Assembly: GCA_045633005.1 (NCBI GenBank)
Contig: JAZQXT010000036.1
Location: forward strand, 1 to 17,711
DNA: 17,711 bases
Direction of reading: 5' to 3'
Source: CAG-390 sp045633005
GTDB taxonomy: Bacteria > Bacillota > Clostridia > Oscillospirales > CAG-272
In this document: piece after piece, positions 8,025 to 15,370 of the stretch
Position numbering within the stretch: position 1 is the first letter of the stretch
Layout of the letters: every line of letters begins with the position of its first letter
The notes under the pieces: model-generated
Seen by the model: only the letters and a program-made list of their open reading frames with translations
Told to the model about the DNA's origin: nothing
Database searches by the model: none
Translations under genes and position numbers: made by a program

Positions 8025-10241
8025 ATGTCTACTGTAATCGAAAAAAAGAGGCACAAAAAAATATGGAGTGTAAAGCCGCAAAGCGCAAACGACGAGCTTG
8101 TGGGTAGTGTTTCTCGCTCCTTCGGCGTTTCGAAGGAGTGCGCCGCTCTCGTTTGTCAGCGTGCAAAGAATGATGCGGATGCCGTTACGGCGTTCTTGAA
8201 AAAGGATCGCGCCTCTTGGCGCGACCCGTTCATTCTTGCCGATATGCACGCGGCTGTCGAGCGCATAACGAGGGCGCTTGATGCGGGTGAGATAATCGCC
8301 ATTTACGGCGACTACGATGCCGACGGAGTTACGTCTACGTCGCTTTTGTACCTTTATCTTGCCTCGCGCGGCGCTCACGTCGGATACTATATCCCCAAGC
8401 GCAGCGACGAGGGCTACGGCATGAGCAAGGAGGGCGTTGATAAGCTCGCCGCGAAGGGTGTTACCCTTATCGTTACCGTCGATACGGGCGTTACCGCCGT
8501 GTCGGAGGTCGAATATTGCCGCACGCTTGGCATCGACGTTGTAGTCACCGACCACCACGAATGTCTTGCGGAGCTTCCGAAAGCCGTTGCCGTGGTTGAC
8601 CCCCACCGCCCCGATTGTCCATATCCCTTCAAGGAAATGGCAGGTGTCGGCGTGGCGCTGAAGCTCGTTTGTGCGCTTGAAACAGATATGGCGCAAAGAA
8701 ACGGAGAAGACGTTTCCTTGGCAGTTGACGACGTGTTGCTTAATTACGCCGACCTTGCCGCCATCGGAACGGTAGCGGACGTTATGCCCCTCGTCGATGA
8801 AAACAGATTCATCGTTTCGGAGGGAATAAAGCTTATCGAGGCGCGTCACCGCCTCGGCGTAAGCGCACTCGTTGACGCCGCAAGCGGCGCAAAGGAGGGC
8901 AAGGAAGCGCGAAGCATAGACGCGACCTTTATCGGTTTTGGCATAGCGCCGAGGATAAACGCCGCGGGGAGAATGGAAAACGCCTCCATCGCCGTAGAGC
9001 TTTTGCTTGCCGACGATGAGGAAACGGCACAGGCGGTGGCAGAGTATCTTTGTGAGATAAACCGCACGCGCCAAAGCGTTGAAAATACGATAATCGAGGA
9101 AGCACTTGAAAGGATCTACGACGAGCACGATCTCCGTCGCGACAAGGTGATAGTCCTTGCCGATGACGGCTGGAATCACGGCGTTATCGGTATAGTTGCT
9201 TCAAGGCTCGTTGAAAAATTCTCAATGCCGACTATACTCGTTACCTTTGACGGCGTGGACCCCCTCGCCGCCCCATCGCCCCACGACGTGGGCAGAGGCT
9301 CGGGCAGAAGCATAAAGGGGCTCAATCTCGTTGATGCACTTACTGCTTGCTCGGATTGCCTTGTGAAATACGGCGGACACGAGCTTGCCGCGGGTCTTTC
9401 CATTGAAAGACGCGCACTTCCCGAATTCCGCCGCAGGATAAACGAATATGCAAACGAGGTCTTTTCCGACGGCGAGACGGAGATCGTTATCGAAGCCGAC
9501 GGAGTGATAACTGCAGAAGCAATGACCTTGCCGCTTGCCGAGGAGCTTTGCCGCGTTGTTGAGCCTTGCGGAGCGGGCAACCCCTCGCCGCTTTTCGTGC
9601 TTGAAGGCGCAACCGTTACGTCGGTAAGAGGCGTGGGCGGCGGAAAGCATTGCAGAATGACTATCGAGGCTGACGGAAGACATTTTACCGCGATGTATTT
9701 TAATATCAGCCCCGCAGAGCTTGCCTGCGACAGCGGAGACAGCGTTGATCTGCTTTTCGGCATAGGCGTCAACCGCTATATGGGCAAAAAGGAGCTTCAG
9801 CTCATCGTCGAGGACGTTCGCCCGTCCGCCATTGCCACCGCAAGACGCGAGAGTGAAAGAAAGGTACTTAACGATATACTGTCGGGCGGTAAGTTTTTCG
9901 CATCCGACGGCTATCTGCCTACAAGGCGCGATCTTGTAAATCTTTACGGCATTATCTGCGAGCTTGCCGTGGACGGAAGCGCAACGCTTACGGATAAATA
10001 CGCGCTCTATCTGCTTTGCACGAAGCTCCCCGAGCGCGAGCGCGTAGGCTATATAAAATACAGACTTATGGTTGAAATATTTGCCGCCACGGGAATATTC
10101 AAGGTTCGCAAGAGCGATTGCGAGGACGGCGTTACGTCGTTTGAGACCGTGGTGCATAAGACAAAAATAGACATTGAAAGCTCAGAGCTTTTCACGCGCC
10201 TCAAGGCACAGTGCGTTGAGCGCGTAAAGGAGGATATATGA
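8025..10241 (+). CDS. recJ: Single-stranded-DNA-specific exonuclease RecJ
   Basis: This is a 5'-to-3' single-strand DNA exonuclease of the DHH phosphoesterase superfamily, acting in RecF-pathway recombination, mismatch repair and base-excision repair. It has 738 residues. The DHH domain shows GDYDADG at 95-101, DTG at 153-155 and the signature DHH at 176-178, followed by GVGVALKL. APRINAAGRM lies at 308-317 and WNHGVIGIVASRL at 383-395. The DHHA1 domain has GSGRS at 425-429 and GGHELAAG at 450-457. An OB-like region runs about 490-600, then a 130-residue C-terminal extension of the kind seen in Firmicute RecJ. All metal-binding motifs look intact. The SD is weak (AAGAG). It ends in a 4-nt ATGA overlap with rel. 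Confidence 0.96.
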   Translation: MSTVIEKKRHKKIWSVKPQSANDELVGSVSRSFGVSKECAALVCQRAKNDADAVTAFLKKDRASWRDPFILADMHAAVERITRALDAGEIIAIYGDYDADGVTSTSLLYLYLASRGAHVGYYIPKRSDEGYGMSKEGVDKLAAKGVTLIVTVDTGVTAVSEVEYCRTLGIDVVVTDHHECLAELPKAVAVVDPHRPDCPYPFKEMAGVGVALKLVCALETDMAQRNGEDVSLAVDDVLLNYADLAAIGTVADVMPLVDENRFIVSEGIKLIEARHRLGVSALVDAASGAKEGKEARSIDATFIGFGIAPRINAAGRMENASIAVELLLADDEETAQAVAEYLCEINRTRQSVENTIIEEALERIYDEHDLRRDKVIVLADDGWNHGVIGIVASRLVEKFSMPTILVTFDGVDPLAAPSPHDVGRGSGRSIKGLNLVDALTACSDCLVKYGGHELAAGLSIERRALPEFRRRINEYANEVFSDGETEIVIEADGVITAEAMTLPLAEELCRVVEPCGAGNPSPLFVLEGATVTSVRGVGGGKHCRMTIEADGRHFTAMYFNISPAELACDSGDSVDLLFGIGVNRYMGKKELQLIVEDVRPSAIATARRESERKVLNDILSGGKFFASDGYLPTRRDLVNLYGIICELAVDGSATLTDKYALYLLCTKLPERERVGYIKYRLMVEIFAATGIFKVRKSDCEDGVTSFETVVHKTKIDIESSELFTRLKAQCVERVKEDI
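10226..10233 (+). promoter_or_regulatory. Strong ribosome binding site for rel
   Basis: AAAGGAGG is a near-perfect anti-SD match. It lies inside the last codons of recJ, 4 nt before the rel ATG (10238), which itself overlaps the recJ TGA. It decides the rel start and suggests rel can be translated efficiently even if recJ is not. Confidence 0.85.
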
Positions 10242-12472
10242 ACAACGTTTCAGGCAATATCACGCAAAGCGTAGGCACGGAAAGGCTGCTTGGAATACTC
10301 AAGGGAACGGGTAAAAATTACAATCTTGAAAAGATACTTCGCGCATATTGCTACGCCAACGCTATGCACGAGGGGCAGTTCCGCGACAGCGGCGAGCCGT
10401 ATATCTCGCACCCTCTCGCAGTAGCGGAGATAGTGGCGGGTCTTGAGCTTGACACCGATTCCATCTGTGCCGCACTCCTTCACGACACAGTTGAGGATTG
10501 CTCGGATAAGACCAATCTCGGAGAAATAGAAAAGCTCTTTGGTCCTACCGTCGCAATGCTCGTTGACGGACTTACCAAGATAGTTGTCCTTGCCGTCGAG
10601 GACAAGGAGGAGGCGCATATCGAGAACCTTCGCAAGATGCTTCTTGCGATGTCAAAGGATATCCGCGTTATCTTTATAAAGCTCTGTGATAGGCTTCACA
10701 ACATGCGTACGCTCAGCGCAAAGCCCGAGCATAAGCAAAGGATAACTGCGCTTGAAACGATGCAGGTCTACGCGCCGCTTGCGCACCGCCTCGGTATGCA
10801 GCGCGTCAAGCAGGAGCTTGAAAATCTCGGACTTTTCTACATCGACCCCATAGGCTACGAGGAAGTCCGCTCCGACGTGGACAGGAAATACGGTCAGAAT
10901 CAGGATTTCATCGAAAACATAAGAACGATAGTCGATGGAAAAATGCGCGAATATAATATCGACTTCACGCTTGAGGGAAGAATAAAGACCGTTTACAGCA
11001 TCTACAAAAAGATGTATAGTCAAAACAAGAATTTTGACGAGATATACGATTTCTATGCGCTCCGTATCATAGTAGAAACGGAGATAGAGTGCTATACCGC
11101 GCTTGGCGTTATACACGAGATGTTCCACTCGATACCGGGTAGATTCAAGGACTACATCTCAACTCCGAAGCCCAATATGTACCGCTCACTCCATACTACC
11201 GTTATCGGACGCGACGGTATACCCTTTGAGGTGCAGATAAGAACGCGCGAGATGCATCAGGTCGCGGAATACGGCGTTGCGGCGCATTGGAAATACAAGA
11301 GCGGCGAAAAGTCAAGCGTCAATATAGACGAAAAGCTTGAGTGGATAGCAAGGCTCATCGAAACGGAGGATGATACGCGCGACCCCGACGAGTTTATGCA
11401 GGCGCTAAAGACCGACGTTTTCCACGACGAGACCTACGTTTTTACGCCCAAGGGCGACGTTATCGCCCTTCCTTACGGTTCCACCGTTATCGACTTTGCA
11501 TACTCCATTCACTCCGCCGTCGGAAACAAGATGGTCGGCGCAAAGATAAACGGTATGATAGTTCCCATCGACCGAGTTCCGCAGAACGGCGAGATCGTTG
11601 AAATACTCACCTCTGCCGCGTCAAAGGGACCGAGCCGCGATTGGCTCAACATCGTAAAGACCAGCGAGGCGAGAACGAAGATACGCGGCTGGTTCAAAAA
11701 GGAAAAGCGTGCGGACAACATCGTTATGGGCCGTCAGCTTCTTGAAGCGGAATTCAAGAAATTCGGCAGAAGCTTTACCGACGCGCAGTTTGCCGAGGTA
11801 TGCTCGGCAGTAGGACAGCGAGTCGGATTTATGAGCAACGACGATATGTTCAACACCCTCGGCTACGGCGGAATGCCCGTTTCCAAGCTCGTTCCCAAGC
11901 TCAGGGACGAGTTTGACCGAGTTGTAAAGCCCGACGAAGTACCCGCCGCTCCTATGGAGGCGGAGCAGGTTCACGTCGCCAAGAAGCCTAAAAACGTCAA
12001 GACCAATAGCGGCGTTATCGTGGACGGTGAGGTCGGCTGCAGCGTTAAGTTCGCTAAATGCTGTAACCCACTGCCTGGTGATGATATCATAGGATTTATC
12101 ACCAAGGGCTACGGAATTTCCGTCCATAAGCGCGATTGTCCCAACGTTGCGCAGGGGCTTTCCTCGCCCGAAACGGCTGACAGATGGATAAACGTCGAGT
12201 GGGAAAGAGCCGACGTTGCAGGCTCTGCGGGCGTATACGAGGCGCTCGTTCAGATAATAGCCTACAACACCATAACGCTTATAGCCGATATCACGCAAGC
12301 ACTTGCCGATATGAAGGTTTCGATACTTCAGATAAATTCACAAAAGCGCACGGACGAGACTATAGCTATCAGCCTTAAGATAGCGTGTAAGAACATCAGC
12401 CATTACAATTCGATAGTATCGCGTCTGCGCTCGCTCAAGGATATAATAAGCGTAACGAGAGGATTTTCATAA
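10238..12472 (+). CDS. rel: Bifunctional (p)ppGpp synthetase/hydrolase Rel (RSH)
   Basis: Makes (p)ppGpp from ATP and GTP/GDP during amino-acid starvation, and hydrolyses it otherwise. It has 744 residues, the normal length for a long RSH. The hydrolase domain has SHP at 57-59 and HDTVED starting at 82. The synthetase domain has GRFKDYISTPKPNMYRSLHT starting at 301. The RFKD at 302-305 is the RxKD form associated with bifunctional Rel enzymes rather than the ExDD of synthesis-only RelA. A TGS domain follows at about 395-460 (VFTPKGDVIALPYGSTVIDF), then a helical region. A Cys-containing zinc-finger-like segment (AKCCNPLPGDDIIGFIT) lies near 604-620, and a C-terminal ACT domain at about 665-744. 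The domain order is complete, so ribosome-dependent control is expected. Confidence 0.97.
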   Translation: MNNVSGNITQSVGTERLLGILKGTGKNYNLEKILRAYCYANAMHEGQFRDSGEPYISHPLAVAEIVAGLELDTDSICAALLHDTVEDCSDKTNLGEIEKLFGPTVAMLVDGLTKIVVLAVEDKEEAHIENLRKMLLAMSKDIRVIFIKLCDRLHNMRTLSAKPEHKQRITALETMQVYAPLAHRLGMQRVKQELENLGLFYIDPIGYEEVRSDVDRKYGQNQDFIENIRTIVDGKMREYNIDFTLEGRIKTVYSIYKKMYSQNKNFDEIYDFYALRIIVETEIECYTALGVIHEMFHSIPGRFKDYISTPKPNMYRSLHTTVIGRDGIPFEVQIRTREMHQVAEYGVAAHWKYKSGEKSSVNIDEKLEWIARLIETEDDTRDPDEFMQALKTDVFHDETYVFTPKGDVIALPYGSTVIDFAYSIHSAVGNKMVGAKINGMIVPIDRVPQNGEIVEILTSAASKGPSRDWLNIVKTSEARTKIRGWFKKEKRADNIVMGRQLLEAEFKKFGRSFTDAQFAEVCSAVGQRVGFMSNDDMFNTLGYGGMPVSKLVPKLRDEFDRVVKPDEVPAAPMEAEQVHVAKKPKNVKTNSGVIVDGEVGCSVKFAKCCNPLPGDDIIGFITKGYGISVHKRDCPNVAQGLSSPETADRWINVEWERADVAGSAGVYEALVQIIAYNTITLIADITQALADMKVSILQINSQKRTDETIAISLKIACKNISHYNSIVSRLRSLKDIISVTRGFS

Positions 12473-12937
12473 ATGACGGCGGTAATACAAAGAGTGGCGG
12501 AAGCGGCAGTAGCCGTGGACGGCAAGACGGTGGGAAGCTGCGGACGCGGACTCCTTATCCTTCTCGGCGTTGCCGAGGGGGACACCGAGGAGGATGCACT
12601 CCTTCTGGCGAATAAAATAGCAAAGCTGAGAATATTTTCAGATGAGGCGGGTAAAATGAATTTGTCCGTTTCCGACGTCGGCGGCGGAGCGCTCGTTATA
12701 TCCAACTTCACGTTGCTTGCAAATTATAAGCACGGCAACCGCCCCGACTATCTCGGCGCGGCAAAGCCCGATGCGGCAAATGCCCTCTACGAGCATTTCG
12801 TAGCTCTGCTTTCAAAGACCGTAGGACGTGTTGAAAAGGGCGTCTTCGGCGCGGATATGAAGGTCTCGCTCGTCAACGACGGGCCCGTAACCCTCGTTTT
12901 GCAGAGCGAGGTTCTGAAAAAAACAGGAAAGGCATAA
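12473..12937 (+). CDS. dtd: D-aminoacyl-tRNA deacylase
   Basis: Hydrolyses D-amino acids (and mischarged glycine) from tRNA, a chiral proofreading step in translation. It has 154 residues, the usual size. It begins with the family's MxAVIQRV strand. The SQFTL block appears as SNFTL (77-81). GNRPDY lies at 88-93, GVFGADM at 123-129, and NDGPVT at 135-140 supplies the Gly-cisPro element. The only unusual point is Asn for Gln in the first signature. The TAA of rel abuts the ATG directly, with GAGAGGA (12457-12463) inside the end of rel as SD. Placement directly after rel is the common Firmicute arrangement. Confidence 0.95.
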   Translation: MTAVIQRVAEAAVAVDGKTVGSCGRGLLILLGVAEGDTEEDALLLANKIAKLRIFSDEAGKMNLSVSDVGGGALVISNFTLLANYKHGNRPDYLGAAKPDAANALYEHFVALLSKTVGRVEKGVFGADMKVSLVNDGPVTLVLQSEVLKKTGKA

Positions 12938-12941
12938 AATT

Positions 12942-14432
12942 ATGATATTACATATCGACGGCGATATAAACAGATACTATGTTCAAACGCTGAGTATGAT
13001 ATTTTTTCCGGGCGCAACGTTTGCGCCCGACGAGGAGCCCGGTGAGGACGTTCCCGAACTCTATCTTACGCTTAAAAGATCGGAGAGCGGATACGTCGCT
13101 ACCACGAGAGCAACGCTTAACGGCAAGAGCGCCGAGGCGGAGCGTGAATGTGAGCTGAGGGATGATCTCAGCGACGAGAGATGCCGCAAGGTGGCGGTAG
13201 GCGCGTCGGTGACCACCGCGCTCGGCGAACTGCTTGAATACCGCTCGTCGTGGGGAATACTCACGGGTGTGCGGCCCACGAAGGTCGCAACGGAGATGCT
13301 CCTTCACGGCATCAGCAAGACCAAAACCAAGCGCCTCTTGGTTCAGGACTATCTCGTTTCCGCAAAGAAAGCCGCGCTCGCAACCGAGATCGCGCTGAAC
13401 GAGCAAAGGATAATAGGCACGCCTGAAACGAGGGATTGCAGTATTTACGTTTCAATACCGTTTTGCCCCTCGCGTTGCGCGTATTGCTCCTTCGTTTCCT
13501 ACACGTCAAAAAAGCTTTTGTCACTTATACCCGAGTACGTCGCACGCCTTGCCGTCGAGGTCAAGGAGGCTATTGCCGCCGCTGACAGATGCGGACTTCG
13601 CATAAAGACGGTCTATATCGGAGGCGGTACGCCCTCGATACTTGAGCCAGAGCTGCTTGAGGTGCTTATGTCCTCGCTTGCCGAGGCGCTTGGGGACAGA
13701 GATATAGAGGAATTTACCTTCGAGGCGGGCAGACCCGATACCATAACGGCAGAAAAGCTTGCTATCGCTAAAAAATACGGTGCAAACAGAATAAGCGTCA
13801 ATCCCCAAACGCTGTCGGCGGAGGTGCTTTCGGGCATCGGTCGCTCACATACGGTGGAGGATTTTTACCGCGCGTACTCAACGGCACGCGAGGTTGGCAT
13901 AGAATGCATAAACACCGACCTTATCGCGGGACTTCCCGGGGACACCTTTACGCGCTTTGCCGAGTCTATGGACGGCATACTTGCTCTTCGCCCCGAAAAC
14001 ATTACGGTACATACCTTCTGCGTCAAAAAATCTGCAACGTGGCGGCACTCGGCGGGCATCTATTCGATCCGCGGCGGCGACGCGGGAAAGTGTGTGGATT
14101 ACTCGCAGATAAAGGCACAGCAGGCTCTGTATAAGCCCTATTACCTTTACAGACAAAAGAATACCGTTGGAAACTACGAAAACGTAGGCTTCGCTCTTGA
14201 TGGCAAGGAGGGAAGATACAACATCTATATGATGGAGGAGGTGCATTCCATCATTGCCGTGGGCGCGGGAGCGGTGTCGAAATTCGTCTGCCTGAAGTCC
14301 CCAACTACGGGCAAGCCCACGATAAAGCGCCAATTTAACGCTAAATACCCATACGAATACTTGAAAGCCGAGTCCATGCCCGCGCTTATTTCCTCAATGG
14401 AGGCGTTTTGCGAGGAGTTTTTGGATAACTAA
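12942..14432 (+). CDS. hemZ: HemZ-type radical SAM coproporphyrinogen dehydrogenase
   Basis: A radical SAM protein of the HemN/HemW superfamily, HemZ subgroup, proposed to convert coproporphyrinogen III to protoporphyrinogen IX without oxygen. It has 496 residues, matching HemZ (about 500). The subgroup's own N-terminal domain is present, ending in WGILTGVRPTK near 104-114. The cluster motif CPSRCAYC follows with Cys 175, 179 and 182, then YIGGGTPS at 225-232 and an EFTFEAGRPDTIT block near 256-268. The iron-sulfur cysteines are all present. GGAAAGG (12926-12932) is the SD. No other haem biosynthesis gene is in the window, so whether it acts in haem synthesis here is inference; assignment to HemZ rather than HemN or HemW rests on the N-terminal domain. 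Confidence 0.9.
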   Translation: MILHIDGDINRYYVQTLSMIFFPGATFAPDEEPGEDVPELYLTLKRSESGYVATTRATLNGKSAEAERECELRDDLSDERCRKVAVGASVTTALGELLEYRSSWGILTGVRPTKVATEMLLHGISKTKTKRLLVQDYLVSAKKAALATEIALNEQRIIGTPETRDCSIYVSIPFCPSRCAYCSFVSYTSKKLLSLIPEYVARLAVEVKEAIAAADRCGLRIKTVYIGGGTPSILEPELLEVLMSSLAEALGDRDIEEFTFEAGRPDTITAEKLAIAKKYGANRISVNPQTLSAEVLSGIGRSHTVEDFYRAYSTAREVGIECINTDLIAGLPGDTFTRFAESMDGILALRPENITVHTFCVKKSATWRHSAGIYSIRGGDAGKCVDYSQIKAQQALYKPYYLYRQKNTVGNYENVGFALDGKEGRYNIYMMEEVHSIIAVGAGAVSKFVCLKSPTTGKPTIKRQFNAKYPYEYLKAESMPALISSMEAFCEEFLDN

Positions 14433-14443
14433 ACGGCTTTTGT

Positions 14444-14452
14444 GAGGTGATC
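14444..14452 (+). promoter_or_regulatory. Extended Shine-Dalgarno for the kinase gene
   Basis: GAGGTGATC matches nine consecutive bases of the complement of the 16S rRNA 3' end. The GAGG core is 7 nt before the ATG at 14455. It fixes the start of the kinase gene after a 22-nt gap following hemZ. Confidence 0.8.
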
Positions 14453-14454
14453 AA

Positions 14455-15366
14455 ATGCTAAAACAAAAGAAAATACTGACCGAGGATGAGGCAAAGCGGT
14501 GCGTCAACGAATGCGATATCGACTTTGACCGCCGCCTTAGCGAGCTTTCTGAACATGTTGCAAGGCTTGGCGACAGTATAAAGCTTATCGCGCTTTCGGG
14601 TCCCACCTGTTCGGGAAAGACCACCGCCGCTGCAAAGCTTTCCGAAACGCTTTCTGCGCACGGCAGGCGCGTCCACATCGTGTCTATAGATGATTTTTAT
14701 ATAGACCGCGACGTGCTTCTTGCACGCGCGAAGGACGGTAGGGTGGATTTTGATTCCCCCGACACCATAAATATGGACGCGCTTGCGCTCACCGTCAAGG
14801 AGATATTTGACGATAGCGACGATATCGTGGAGCTTCCCGTGTACGACTTCAAGCTCGGCAAGCAAAGCGGCATGCGCACTCTGCGCGTTGACGACAGCGA
14901 CGTGTTCATTTTCGAGGGAATTCAGGCGGTATATCCGAATTTTATCGACCTCATAAAGGATTACGGCAGTACCTCTATCTTCATCTGCGTGCTTGAGGGC
15001 ATCGACCTTGAGGGGACGGTATTTGAGCCTAACGAGATACGCCTGATGCGCAGAATAGTCAGGGATTATTACAAGCGCGGTACTGATGCCGAGAAGACGT
15101 TTGTGCTTTGGGAGACCGTGCGCGAAAACGAAGATAAATACATCTTCCCATCAGCGAGTGGTGCGGCGTATACGATAAGCTCCACAATGCCGTACGAGGT
15201 AGGAATGCTAAAGCCGTATCTTGAAAAAATACTTGGTGAGATGGATGAAAACGATAAAAACAGCCACAAGGCAAAAGCAATACTTGAAAAAATAAAGGAC
15301 GTGTCGCCCATATCGAATAAATGGCTTTCCGAAAATTCGATATACCACGAATTTTTGCTCGTCTGA
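14455..15366 (+). CDS. Uridine kinase/phosphoribulokinase-family P-loop kinase
   Basis: A cytoplasmic P-loop kinase of the Udk/PRK family, which phosphorylates nucleosides or sugar phosphates with ATP or GTP. Of 303 residues, the first 40 or so are an extra polar N-terminal region. Walker A GPTCSGKTT lies at 49-57, the DDFY substrate/metal motif at 79-82, FDSPDTI at 99-105 (equivalent to FDHPDA of uridine kinase), YDF at 130-132 and FEGI at 153-156. It is longer than classical uridine kinase (about 210) but lacks the N-terminal TGS-like half of the 550-residue Firmicute nucleoside kinases. The substrate is therefore uncertain; uridine is only the best guess. The gene sits 4 nt before the flippase gene and 22 nt after hemZ. 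Confidence 0.85.
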   Translation: MLKQKKILTEDEAKRCVNECDIDFDRRLSELSEHVARLGDSIKLIALSGPTCSGKTTAAAKLSETLSAHGRRVHIVSIDDFYIDRDVLLARAKDGRVDFDSPDTINMDALALTVKEIFDDSDDIVELPVYDFKLGKQSGMRTLRVDDSDVFIFEGIQAVYPNFIDLIKDYGSTSIFICVLEGIDLEGTVFEPNEIRLMRRIVRDYYKRGTDAEKTFVLWETVRENEDKYIFPSASGAAYTISSTMPYEVGMLKPYLEKILGEMDENDKNSHKAKAILEKIKDVSPISNKWLSENSIYHEFLLV

Positions 15367-15370
15367 ATGA

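Noticed and set aside
7836..9179. 447-codon open frame on the minus strand opposite recJ
   Set aside because: It lies wholly across the end of the FAD protein gene and the first half of recJ, both with intact catalytic motifs. Its translation has no recognisable domain and looks like the complement of biased codons.
11621..12298. 225-codon minus-strand open frame within rel
   Set aside because: It is antisense to the TGS-to-ACT region of rel, has no ribosome site or domain, and fits a shadow frame.
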